Assembly: GCA_009363875.1 (NCBI GenBank)
Contig: CM018691.1
Location: 121,149,404 to 121,213,403 of the forward strand
Reading direction: 5' to 3'
DNA from: Mikania micrantha
Lineage: Eukaryota > Streptophyta > Magnoliopsida > Asterales > Asteraceae
Length of the DNA: 64,000 nt
The translations under genes were made by a program, and so were the position numbers. This document shows, one piece after another, positions 45,972 to 58,152 of this stretch (position 1 is the stretch's first letter; each line of letters opens with the position of its first letter). The notes under the pieces are model-generated. The model saw only the letters and a list, made by a program, of their open reading frames with translations. It made no database searches and was not told the DNA's origin.

Positions 45972-46748
45972 TGTGACAACTAGTACCTGACCGGCCGGCA
46001 AGTTCGTACGGTATGTGTACTTTCAATAGTTACTATGTGTACATACATGTTTGTGAACAGTACTTGTATTAACAGAATTCAAAATACAAGAGACAGTTGT
46101 ACATATTTATGTGTAAACTTAATTGCCGGAAGTACAACACTCAATATAAACAATAGTTGTTAGTATTTAGGTGAAAACCTAAGTACAGTTAACACAACAG
46201 ATCACGAGAAACAACAGTGTTCAAGTATATAACAAGAACAAGTCGGTTGCGATTTGATATCCATAGATGATAGGAATCAGATGGCCAAAAAATCAGTACG
46301 AAAACAATGAGAAAACAGGATGTTTAGTTGAGTCCGTTAGTGTGGAAAACAATTCAAACACAATTTGCAGTGTTATTTCACAATAGCGAACTGACAGTGT
46401 GTTTGTGTGGGTGACGATTCACACAAACATATCTGTGAGTTTAACGTTGTGAAATAGTGACTGAAAAGTAGAAAACAAAAGTCGGAAAGCAAAACCATCG
46501 TCGTGTTCGTTCGGGTGACGATTCGAATGAATACGCGCGAAGGCGACGCCTTTCAACGAAACGAAAACGAAATACGATACGAACGACATTAAATTAAGTA
46601 AATAAAATATTTTATATTTTACAATTTTGAAACTCATCAAAATAATTAAAACAACAATTCTATTATTTAAAACACGTAAAATACGCGTTACTTTCCGGAA
46701 ACTAAACGAAAACGTGAACCGAGCAACCGAAATGAACCCGAATACCCC

Positions 46749-46761
46749 CGGGGTATATAAG
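46749..46761 (+). promoter_or_regulatory. Candidate TATA box of the element H LTR
   Basis: GGGGTATATAAGC is followed about 40 bases later by a long CT-rich run. CT-rich leaders after a TATA box are common in plant Pol II promoters. D0 has GGGGTATAAAAACCCC (about 31758) and G has AAGTATAAAAGG (56451) in the same place. Confidence 0.55.
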
Positions 46762-47063
46762 CACCAAATGAGGGTGTTTTTCCTCATTTCTTGGCAGTCA
46801 CTCTCTCTCTAAAACCTAATCCACGAACCTCTCTCTTTCTCTCTAAGGATAACCACTCTTCAAATCCTCATAACTCACTCGTTTCTCAACGAAATCGGGC
46901 GTTCTTGGTGTCCACGCGTAGCCTTCGACCTCCTCTACCTAGAAGTACAAAGGATCTGGAGTTTTCACTGCCAAATTCGAGGTATGATGCTTGAAAGATC
47001 CGAAAATTTGGGTTTTCTAAGGGTTATTCGATCTAAACAACTAACCGGGCCTTACACCACTCT

Positions 47064-48270
47064 CTCGAACCTACACCTCTCGAGAGTTGGCCTACACGCA
47101 GCAACATCAGAGGGGATAGCCAAACCCAAGGTTGGAGCTTGATGATGATTGTGGAAAACATAGGGTTCGTGGGGGCTGTGTTAGCCGAACCTGGTGTTAC
47201 TGGTACTCACGCGAGAGCCACGAACCTGTGGTGGCTAAACTCGACTAGCCGAACCTTTGGATTACAAGTCTTCCATGGCCGAAACTATTGCACAGCGAAC
47301 CTATCATCATCACTCAACCTAGGGTTCGCCAACCCCAACCCCCGAACCTTGAGTGGCGCAGGTACCACGAACTAGGGGTGAGCATAATATAACCATAACC
47401 GAAAAATAACCGATAACCGCACCGAACCATAACCGATTTAACCGAAACCGACTTTAACCGATGGTTATGGTTAAGCGAAGCCATTAACCGAACCATTCGG
47501 TTATGTTTATGGTTAAGGCTAGTCATTAACCAACTTTAACCGAACCGAACCGAATAATGTATATTTTTTTTAATATTTATATGTTTGTATGTTTTTTTTA
47601 AAAAAGTTCTGGTGCAAGTCAAGTATATAAGATAAATCTTCACACATTTTCAGTAACTAGAAAGTTTTACAAGCTTTACTAAAATTTTCATCATTAACAT
47701 ATCTATAATTCACAAGCATATTTACAAGTTTTTCTTAGTTTTTCAACAATTCCACTATTAACCGAATTTAACCGAAACCGAGCCGTAATCGGTGGTTAAC
47801 CGATCAATTGGTTATGGTTATGGTTATGGTTAAGGATTTAGAATTAACCGAAGTTGCGGTTTTGGTTATGGAAATGGTCATAACCGCACCGAACCGAACC
47901 ATGCACACCCCTACCACGAACCCTGCCCATAAACGAACCTCTCGACCATGAAACAACTAGGTTCGCTGGCAGACCAGCCGAACCCCATGCAGAGCCGAAC
48001 CTAGGACCATGGTGTAGCCGAACCTCAACCATGCAGCCGAACCTTTGAGCTTGCCACGAACCTCTTCGAACGAACCTGAGTTTGAACCACAAACCTTGTC
48101 TTGAAACCAAACCATCATGCGAGTGACGAACCTGCAACCTTCGGCCGAACCCATGTTGCACCACCCGAACCCTTGGCCGAACCTATGCTTAATCACTCAT
48201 GAACCGAGCCCTTGGGCGAACCTTTCTTCTTGCGAGCATGGAAGCCACCGAACCTAGTCCCTCTGAACCC
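47064..48270 (+). repeat. CGAACC spaced-motif array in element H LTR (about 20 copies)
   Basis: About 20 CGAACC words, mostly CCGAACCT or ACGAACCT, and several GGTTCG lie outside the MITE at 47373-47913. Spacing is irregular and spacers are unlike each other. The position matches the D2 array. Confidence 0.82.
47373..47913. mobile_element. Non-autonomous hAT-type MITE (541 bp) with 8-bp TSD CCACGAAC
   Basis: The ends are TAGGGGTGAGCA and TGCACACCCCTA, inverted repeats typical of plant hAT MITEs. CCACGAAC flanks both sides exactly (47365-47372, 47914-47921); eight bases is the hAT duplication size. The body is rich in AACCGAACCG and GGTTATGG words. No transposase is encoded, so it depends on a partner elsewhere. 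Confidence 0.9.
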
Positions 48271-48369
48271 AAAAGGTTCGCTGCTCATGTGAGCAACCAG
48301 TTGCAACATTATGGATTTGATTTGGTTAACTCTATCTAATAACTAGCCCAAAACCACTTCTCGGTCCAC

Positions 48370-48700
48370 ATATTTACTGGGTTAACCCACCAACTTCGGC
48401 CCACTCAGAAATTAACAGGCCCAAATTCATTAATGTGGGTTCATGTCCCTTGATCAGCCCAACACTTTATTTGATCCAAGAAAACACACGCGGCCCATGG
48501 TGTTGGTTCAGCCCAACCTTTCGGCCCATGTAAAGCTATTGGTCTAAGGCCCAATAACAAATGCCTAGGCCCAACAGAAAGCATTTGGCCCAATGAGCTT
48601 AATTCGGCCCAAGATACATATGTTGGACCCATGATTGTTAGATGGGCTCATGGATAATCGAATTGGCCATATGCGTGACATTCGGCCCGCATGGGTGATG
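48370..48700 (+). repeat. GGCCCA/AGCCCAAC motif cluster in element H LTR
   Basis: About a dozen GGCCCA, AGCCCAA or TGGGCT/GGGTT words occur in 330 bases. GGCCCA/TGGGCC resembles plant Site II promoter elements bound by TCP factors; here they could act as LTR regulatory sites. A smaller GGCCCAATAAG cluster occurs at 55830-55960 in G. Confidence 0.6.
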
Positions 48701-49519
48701 GTTTAGCCTAACACCTAAACGAATCAATAACTATGTATAACATGCAATTAAATCATATACTAAGTATGGTTACTACAAAGGTGGCAAGTTGAAGGTGTTG
48801 ATACAAGTTGGGGAAATTATAACACAAACCTAAACTCAAGACATTAAAGATGGAGAATCTTTCACTTAAAAACCTAAGTTTTATACTTAGAATTTTTAAT
48901 AATGATATCTTGAGTCAAGATGAGCAGAAAATCAATAACAAAGTACACTAACATAAACTTAATTGGGTTAAGTAGGCTGAAAACCTATAACAAGTACATG
49001 GGGCCGAATGATGACCAAGACCAAGAAGTGACAATCAATTTAGAACTAACACATACACGCGCACAAATCCATACGAATTATACTTATAAGATTACATACA
49101 ACGTGAAATCAATACAGGATCGTGAGATCAACAACAAGTACAATACAGAGCGCGCGTATTCCTTGTTTAAGCTAAGTCAACCACTTCAATCAGAAGGAGA
49201 GTTCACATGCCCCTTTTCTTTAATCTTAACTGATTTTAAGCTCTCGGGGCTGAGAAACATGCTTACTTTTATTTACTTAAAAGTTTTAATGTTTAACATA
49301 TTGCTTATACTATGATTAGATAATATTGCTTGCTTTATTATCGATTATCATCGTATGCATGCTTGTATGATCCTAATATGATAGGGATAACTCGGATGAA
49401 TATGATAATATAACTTCATAACTCATCAACACAATAGAATAACATAGTTGTAAGATTTTATCTTATAACACTTAGTTATTCTTACACGAACAAACATTGG
49501 GATAATCACAGGATAACAT

Positions 49520-50110
49520 AAAGGAGAACAAATATCATCCACCACCTGAGTCGACTAAGGGTAGTAAGACTAGTTCTTACCACGGCTTAATGGCAACATG
49601 GTGACTATATGGAACAATTATCATCCACCACCTGAGTCGATTAAGGGTAGTTCTTACCACGGCTTAATGACAACATGGTGACTATATGGAACAGCTAGAA
49701 TGATAATCATGATAATGTAACTTCATGATAACAACATCATTCACACAGCAGTTAGCATTAAGTAATAAGACAAGTTCTTATTTAACCTTGTTAACAACAA
49801 TGAGAACACAAGGAGAACAACTATCATCCACCACCTGAGTCGATTAAGGGTAGTAAGACTAGTTCTTACTACGGCTTAATGGCAACATGGTGACTATATG
49901 GAACAATTAGCATCCACCACCTGAGTCGATTAAGGGTAGTAAGACTAGTTCTTACCACGGCTTAATGACAACATGGTGACTATATGGAACAGCTAGAATG
50001 ATAATCATGATAATGTAACTTCATGATAACAACATCATTCACACAGCAGTTAACATAATGTAATAAGACAAGTTCTTATTTTACCTTGTTAACAACAATG
50101 AGAACACACA
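49520..50110 (+). repeat. Tandem array, nested 80-bp and 290-bp periods, in element H LTR
   Basis: The block CATCCACCACCTGAGTCGA through CATGGTGACTATATGGAACA occurs at about 49538, 49623, 49826 and 49911. Two pairs are themselves repeated with the flanking TGATAACAACATCATTCACA, giving a longer period near 290 bases. Confidence 0.9.
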
Positions 50111-51084
50111 ACGTGGTAGAGGTAAATCGGATGCATGGTAATCTGATTACGTGAGGATTACAATGGATTCCTTTTAGGCTCTATGCGTTACAAGTTGAGA
50201 ACAAATAACAAGTCGTTAACTAACACTTTGACTATTTAAAAGTGATCAACAGTTAACCCCACAAGTAATAGAATAATACAAGGAGTAGATTAAGTAAATC
50301 TAATATCCTTAATACATATAAGGGTTATCTATACTTCGGTTTGATAACTAAACCCTATTATTATATTATTCTATACATGAAATAACAGGTGATCAACTAA
50401 TGAGATGAACATGTGAGATGGAGATGGATATCGATAGTTGTATTGCAAGTAGTGTGGAGTTCTAATAGTTATGTGGTGGGATGTTTGCTAGGGCTTGGTT
50501 CCCTTACATATGCCCTATATATAAGCATAACTACTAGGATGATATATTACTTGTGAATATAACTATTGAGAAGCCATTGGGTGAACGGGTGAATCAAACC
50601 ACATACAAGTAACAAGAACTACATTGTGATTGTGCATGCGAACAAATCAAGGTTTTCATTTATCATACTTATGAACTCACCAACCTAGTGTTGACTTTGT
50701 TTAAATGCATGTTTTCTCAGGTGACGAACATGTTTAGTCACCAGGATTACAGGGACATAGCTAGTGGACTTTTAGAAGGCCTAGCTACATTTTGTGTTGC
50801 ATACTTTTGGGATGACAAAACAGTGAATCATCTTTTGTATATCTTGTACAGATACAAGATATAAACTCATTGATTCTTTTGACTAGATTTACTAAGTTAA
50901 ATTATGAGAAACAGTGTAATTTAACTTTGTAATTCTATTTCATGTCATGTTAGCATTTCTCATTTAATTATCATGTGCTATGTAAACAATCTGATCATTC
51001 CGATTATCAAACGATATCGCGCCCCGGGAACCTTCTGCCTGACGAGAAAGCCAATCCGTTCCCGCCGGCTCGGGTGTGACAGAT

Positions 51085-51097
51085 TGGTATCAGAGCC
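51085..51097 (+). other. Element H primer-binding site
   Basis: TGGTATCAGAGCC, three bases after the LTR end. Confidence 0.92.
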
Positions 51098-51247
51098 ATG
51101 GTTTTAGAGAAATATAGGTCATATTACTTAAACGGTTTGGCCTAGAGCATAACCTAGGGACCCTCATGTAGAGATTATATGACATAGGATTCTATTTGCA
51201 TGTGTCTTCTGCATCTGATCACTGCACTAACCTATTTTCTTTCGGTT

Positions 51248-54200
51248 ATGATCAGAATGCCGCCGAGAAGACCACCACCAGCTATACTTCCACCACCACC
51301 ACATGATTCTGCTCCTCACTCATCTACACCTTCACCTGCTGACTCTCCTACACCACCGCCTCCACCTCCTCCTCCGCCACCACCTATTCATCAGTTGGAT
51401 CCTGCTACCGTGGCACTGGCCACTCTTTTGACTAGTCAACTGAGGGATGTGATCCCGGAGATGATGAATAGGATCAACACCAACAACAGCAACAACATTT
51501 CCAACTCATCTGGAGAGGGCAGTGGCAATACCCGACAACATCAGGACTATTCCTACAAGAACTTTGTAGGATGCAAGCCACCCAGTTTCAGTGGCAGTGA
51601 GGGTGCTGTTGGATTAATCCAATGGATTGAGAAAATGGAAACCACCCTAGACATTAGTGGCTGTCCTGATCAGCACAAGGTATGATATGCTGCTGGCTCA
51701 TTCCACAAAAGAGCGTTAACTTGGTGGAACGCTCAAGTTCAGATTAGGGGCAGGGATGAGGCCCAGTCTATGCCTTGGGATGACTTCAAGTCTATGCTAC
51801 GAGCAGAGTTTTGCCCCCGGAATCAGCTGAAGAAGGTTGAGACGGAGCTGCTCAACCTAGTCATGGTTGGTGCTGGGCATCCGGCCTACACCACTCGTCT
51901 TCATGAGTTAGCTACATTGGCACTGGACGTGGTGCCAACACTGGAGAAAAGAATCGAATGGTATGTCGGGCGACTGCCGTCCTACATTCAGGGGCATGTG
52001 ATATCTGCCCATCCTACTACCATGGAACTGGTTGTTACTCTGTCAGTATCTCTGACAGATATGATGGTTGCTTCTGGGGTATTCAAGAAGGAAACTGACT
52101 CAACCAAGGCTGGGAGTTCAAGGAAGCCGGATAAAAGGCCGGCTAAGAAACTGAAAGTGGTTAAGAACTTTGTTGCAACCACTCAAGCCCCAATGCTCAA
52201 CCAGCCACCACCATTGCAGATCAGAAGGCCATACACTGGCACTGCACCTTTGTGCAAGACATGCCAGTATCATCATTTACCAAGCATCCAGTGCAGACAC
52301 TGCACTAACTTGATTTGGCAGCTCAATGCAGGAGCCCGAGGGCCAGAACAGAAACAACAACGCAGCCACTACTACTGCTGCTGATAACAGGTCATGCTTC
52401 ACTTGTGGTGAACCTGGTCACTTCTCAAGGGATTGTCCCAAGAGAGCTCAACCAAGGGCTCCGGCAACAAGAGGACGAGCCTTTCAGATTGGAGCTGCTG
52501 CTGCTCGACTGGACCCGAACGTGATCACGGGTACATTTCTCTTATCTGACTTCTATGCATCCATATTATTTGACACCTATGCGGATCAGAGTTTTATCTC
52601 ATCCGACTTTGCATGCCATCTTAATTATGTTGAGGAATTGTTAGACTCCCCTTACACTATTGAGATAGCAAACGGCAAACAGATCACAGTAGACACAATA
52701 CATAGGAATTGCCCACTAACACATGGAGACCACACATTTTCCATCGATTTGATACCGATGGAGCTGGGCAGTTTCGACATCATCATCGGAATGGATTGGC
52801 TATCTCTTAACCGAGTTGAGTTCATCTGTTCCGATAAGCTACTACGCATTCCAGTGGAGAACAATGGGATTTTGGAGATTCATGGAGATCAAGCGAAACG
52901 TAGTGTCAAGATAATATCGTGCATGAAGGCTCGCAAGTACATACGAAAACAATGAGTCGCATTCTTTGCTCACGTGGTAGAAAAAGACAAGAAAGCAATC
53001 AAGATTCAAGACGTACCAATTGTGAAAGACTATGCGGACGTGTTTCTGGATGATTTACCGGGACTGCCACCCGAGAGATCGGTGCAGTTCAGAATTGATT
53101 TAATTCTGGGAGCGACTCCTATAGCTAAGTCTCCTTATAGACTTGCACCATCGGAAATGCAGGAATTGTCCAATCAATTACAAGAGCTACTCAACAAAGG
53201 ATTCATCCGACCGAGCTTTTCCCCGTGGGGAGCTCCGGTTCTTTTTGTTAAGAAAAAGGATGGAACTTTCAGAATGTGCATCGATTACAGAGAGATCAAC
53301 AAACTCACCATCAAGAATCGGTACCCGTTACCGAGGATTGATGATTTGTTTGATCAATTACAGGGAGCACAGTAATTTTCAAAGATAGACCTGAGATCAG
53401 GTTATCATCAGCTTCGGATTCAAGAGGAAGACATACCAAAGACGGCATTTCGTACCCGTTATGGTCACTACGAGTTCATGGTGATGCCATTCGGACTAAC
53501 GAACGCACCGGCTGTGTTCATGGATTTAATGAACCGGGTGTGCAAGCCGTACTTAAATCAGTTCGTTATCGTCTTTATTGATGATATACTGATTTATTCA
53601 AAGAACGAGAAGGAACACGAACGACACCTCAAAACAGTCTTGGAACTTCTGAAAGAAGATCGACTCTACGTCAAATTCTCTAAGTGTGAATTTTGGTTAA
53701 GAGAAGTTCAATTCTTGGGTCACGTGATTAACAGTGATGGTATTCACGTGGATCATGCCAATATTGAAGCAATCAAGAACTAGGATGTGCCTACAACACC
53801 TACAGAGATCAGATCATTTTTGGGATTGACAGGTTATTACAGGAGATTCATTTCGAATTTCTCCAAGATAGCCTTTCCTCTCACCAAACTCACACAGAAG
53901 AGCGAATCATTTGTGTGGACTCAGAAACAAGAAGAGGCATTCCAGACATTGAAACAAAGATTGTGCAATGCTCCAGTCTTAACACTCCCAGAAGGCAATG
54001 ATGACTTTGTAGTATACTGTGATGCTTCCCATCAGGGACTCGGATGTGTTTTAATGCAACGAGACAAAGTCATTACTTATGCCTCACGACAGCTGAAGAT
54101 ACATGAGAAGAATTACACAACACACGATCTAGAACTGGGAGCTGTTGTCTTTGCTTTAAAGATATGGTGGCCCTACCTGTATGGTACAAAATGCACTATC

Positions 54201-55345
54201 TTCACAGATCACAAGAGTTTACAGCACATATTAGATCAGAATGAGCTTAACATGAGACAGAGACGTTGGGTTGAGCTCCTGAACGATTACGATTGTGTGA
54301 TCAAATACCATCCAGGCAAAGCAAATGTTGTTGCAGATGCTTTGAGTCGGAAGGAAAGAGTCAAACCCTTGCGCGTTCGAGCAATGGGGATGACCGTGCA
54401 AACAAGTTTGAGAGAACAAATCATACACGCACAACAAGAGGCAGTGGCAAGAGACAATTTGAAACGCGAGCTCGATTGTGGAGCCGAGAAACAGTTCAAG
54501 ACAAAACAAGATGGAGTTATCTATTATCTAGATCGTGTTTGGATTCCAGCAGTAGATGAACTCCGAACACTTATACTTGACGAGGCACACAAGACACGAT
54601 ATTCTGTTCATCCTGGTGCCAATAAGATGTACCAAGATCTTAGGTCGTTTTATTGGTGGCCGGGGATGAATAAAAGATGTTGCCACTTATGTTGGCAAAT
54701 GCATCACATGTGCCAAAGTCAAAGCTGAACACCAGAAACCTTCGGGTTTGCTGGAACAACCTGAGATACCACAATGGAAGTGGGAACAAATAGCTATGGA
54801 TTTTATTACCAAGCTACCCCGCACTTCCAGCGGACACGATTCAATTTGGGTCATCATTGATAGATTGACCAAGTCCGCACACTTTTTGCCGATCAGAGAA
54901 ACGTACAAGATGGAAAAGCTATCAAGACTCTATGTTGATGAAATAGTAGTTCGGCACGGTGTGCCATTGTCTATTATTTCAGACCGGGACAGTCGATTTA
55001 CATCGCGGTTCTGGCAATCATTGCAACAATCCTTAGGGACAGGTGTTAACTTGAGCACCGCTTATCATCCAAAGACGGACGGACAAAGCGAGCGAACCAT
55101 TCCAACCCTAGAGGATATGTTGAGGACATGCATCCTAGACTTCGATGGAAGTTGGGATACACACTTACCACTCATTGAGTTCTCCTACAACAATAGCTAC
55201 CATAGCAGCATTGGATGTGCTCCATTTGAAGCACTATATGGTAGAAAATGTAGGTCTCCAATTTTTTGGACCGAAGTGGGAGACAACAGAATCATTGGTC
55301 CTGAGCTTATTCAGGAAACTACTGATAAGATAGCCCAGATACAAC
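51248..55345 (+). pseudogene. Element H gag-pol (broken, 3'-truncated)
   Basis: The frame starts ATG ATC AGA ATG CCG (51248 or 51257) with a proline-rich N-terminus, then gag capsid (ALTWWN), Cys/His clusters around 52250-52430, protease, RT (FIDD near 53578), RNase H and integrase through the catalytic core (TDGQSERTI). Stops: TGA 51683, TGA 52953, TAA 53373, TAG 53781. Frameshifts lie near 52300 (destroying a zinc knuckle) and near 54670. The protease active site reads DTY in place of DTG (near 52571). Sequence after IAQIQQRLQ is replaced by LTR sequence. No small intron like that of A and B is seen. Confidence 0.9.
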
Positions 55346-55793
55346 AGAGACTACAACCAAAGCAGCAAGAACATCCGACAGCAATACCGTGCGAATGAAG
55401 GAGAGTTGTTCAGCTCGGCCGAATGGTCCTATACGAATGGATCCTCATTCGCTAGACACTACATTTGCTTGAGCTGGTCGACCGAATGAAGTAATAGACG
55501 AATGGGCTATTCGGGAGGTCTCGTTCGTGTGAAACCTGGTTCGTATGGTACCCATTCGTATCACATTTCATTCGCCATTCGAAGCTTCATTCGCATGACA
55601 TATTTCTCTCGTGGGTGTTCATCCTTGAGACCTTATTCGCATGATACATATGGTTAAGGATCTCCATTCGTACCAAGGTTCTCCTAAACCCCAAATCTTG
55701 TATGTTCATGCATGTAATACCCATCCGTATCTTACGTTCATTGTGACAACTAATGCCTGACCGGCCGGCAAGTCCGTACGGTATGTGTAAAAA
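55346..55793 (+). repeat. Duplicate of the D3 / H-LTR junction
   Basis: This segment repeats 45585 to about 46019 with roughly a dozen differences in the 396-base D3 part. It includes the D3 motif array, ttcat and the first about 50 bases of an H-type LTR (TGTGACAACTAATGCC ... GTACGGTATGTGTA). The join to H integrase at 55345 lies in an AAGCAGCA-like shared word. After 55793 the sequence becomes G-type LTR. Confidence 0.8.
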
Positions 55794-58120
55794 CTGTAAA
55801 AATCCCAACAAACTTAAACATATAATTATAGATTAAATACTTAGGCCTAATAAGACCCAATAAGATATAAAGGTCCAATAAGATATAAAAGCTCAACAAG
55901 TTGTGAAGGCCCAAATAGGCCCATTAAAACCCAGTATGTACAACTTAGGCCCAATAAGGCTCGTTAAAAATATAACTGACGAAATAAAACGTATAATTAT
56001 AACAAGATGATATTATCTTAATTATTAAAAATTTAAACGTCAAACCTAACCTTGGAAAATAACATGAACTGTGTAACATAAACTTGTAGAGTCGTGTTTA
56101 ACACTAGCTAAACGATATTTAGAGTTTAAGCGTTCTAATATCTAAATCAGAGTAAAACGTGTCACTAATTAATAAGTATGAATCAGGAAAATATTAAAAA
56201 CATAAGAATGCTATACTGAGTGAGAACAAATAAATTAACGAATTAAATACGACATATACACGATATTAACGTATTTTAACTTAATAATGTAAACAAATTA
56301 AATTTTGAAAGACAAAAATAAACATTCTAATATTGTTATAATTTATTTTTACGTGAGTTAGGAAGTATCGAGTTGATAATGATAAACGAAACGAAGTACG
56401 ATCGCGAGACGGATCGGATACGCGTTTTCTTTAAAACCCTAGTCACACCCTAAGTATAAAAGGAATAACCCCTTTTGTTTCCCTAAGTATAAAACGAAAC
56501 TAAGAATACGATTTGGGTGTTTCTCGTGGTTGTGTAACAATTCGACTAGGTGGCTGGTGGTGGTGGAGCGTCCATTATCCCAAATGGTGGTGTCCAGAAG
56601 TTGATGCCAAAGGAATTAGGGTTTTTGGAGATGGTTCTAGCCTGGTCAACGAAAGTCAACGCGAGTTTGGAACAGTCAAACCCGATCAGTCGTGGTCAAC
56701 AATAAAAACCGAGTGATCGATTGTATTCGTTATTTAAAAACGATTTAAGAAACATGTTCGGGTTATGAAACAACGTACGATTAGTTTAATCGATTTTGGA
56801 TACGCGAAACGAACGAGTGGAAAGGTAAAATCGCGCGCCATTAGCTTTTAATATATGGTTTATTTGTTTTAAACAAATATACTAAATTGGTTGAGCTTTT
56901 GGGTTAACTAACATAAATTATAATTTGAAATGATTGGTTAAAAATGCGATTATGGGTTGGAACCATATACCGGGTGTGATTTATGTTATAGATTCGGAGA
57001 CGTATACATAAATAAACATAACTATACATGAGTGATTAATAAAAATAATATACATAGTTACACAAATATAAAATACTTGCATCAAAAATATGGATATAAA
57101 TATGTATACATATAATAAATATGTCAATACTTGACTAATGAATATGATTTACAATTTGGTTTTACTACAGTATATGGGAAAAATAAGTTTAGAGTTTTAA
57201 TTTGAATGAGATCTTATAATTTTTAAACCCACTAATTTAATGTTTAATCATAATAAGACTTGGAAGGCTAGATCATTAGTTAAGCATAATAAGTGATACA
57301 AGGCGTTAATGTGAACACTTGAAATATATATGTACATTTACATATGATAAATACATGTTTAAATGTGTATTACAAGTCTTAACATATAAAATAAGGGTAC
57401 TTGTTGAAATTATATAGAACTTGTTACAATGTGTATAAATTAACTTAGAAACTTTAACTAAATAAAATTTTATGAATATAGAATTCAATGAATGTGTATA
57501 ATACATATATTATTTCAAGTAGATATTAAGTTATTAAGTATACATATACATACTACACATACACGTTTATAGGATAATATACGATGATAGTTTAAGTAAG
57601 ATTATATGTTTATAAACATGATTAATTCAATATGTTAACCATTGATTTTATACATCTATGAATAATCAAAAAAATAAATAAATAAGTTGAACTTAATGCA
57701 TGTGCATACATATACTATATACATTGTAATGGTGTTAAACAATAGGAACTTGATACAAATGTTTAAATCAATCTTAATATGACTTTACATGTACTACCAC
57801 TACTATACTAAATTCCATGTAGTCATGGATTCATAATAAGATTAATTATTTTTAAAGTATCATCTTTATTATTATTAGCAACATTAACATAATCATTTTC
57901 TGCTCCTTTAAGATTATTTAAAATCTTACTGTAAATTTAATTAAAATTATAAGAGTAATACTACTCGGCACATTAAAGATATGTTATTCAAAGTTTTCTA
58001 ATAGTAAAGCTTATTAAAAACATGAATAATCAATCTAACATATGATATTATGCCATTTTCATATTTTTTTTCTATTAATTAAAATTTGACAACAGTAGCA
58101 TTATTAATATTGCTAGTAAA

Positions 58121-58152
<32 letters not shown>

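Larger units (their letters stand above)
45972..51081 (+). repeat. Element H 5' LTR (E type, 5.1 kb with insertions)
   Basis: It starts TGTGACAACTAGTACC and ends GGCTCGGGTGTGACA. Blocks: GTTCGTTCGGGTGACG near 46506, TATA box GGGGTATATAAGC at 46749, CT-rich leader (46797-46850), CGAG|GTATGATG near 46980, CGAACC array (47064-48270) broken by a hAT MITE, GGCCCA cluster (48370-48700), a mutated donor (AAGGAGAGTT at 49196), GGGGCTGAGAAACATGC, an 80-290 bp tandem array (49520-50110), CCCTATATATAAGCAT near 50513 and acceptor TTTTCTCAG at 50720. Confidence 0.9.
45972..55345 (+). mobile_element. Element H: decayed Ty3/gypsy retrotransposon, 3' end lost
   Basis: A 5.1-kb LTR (including a hAT MITE), PBS and gag-pol are present. 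The element ends in the integrase gene at about 55345, where D3-type sequence begins. Its 5' flank is ttcat inside D3. No polypurine tract or 3' LTR remains. It belongs to the same broad chromovirus group as A/B, but lacks the extra ORF: gag starts about 160 bases after the PBS. Confidence 0.85.

Noticed and set aside
46790..47375. Host gene with CT-rich 5' UTR and GT donor near 46980
   Set aside because: The same TATA, CT-rich leader and donor layout recurs in D0, D1, D2, D3 and G, so it is LTR leader sequence.
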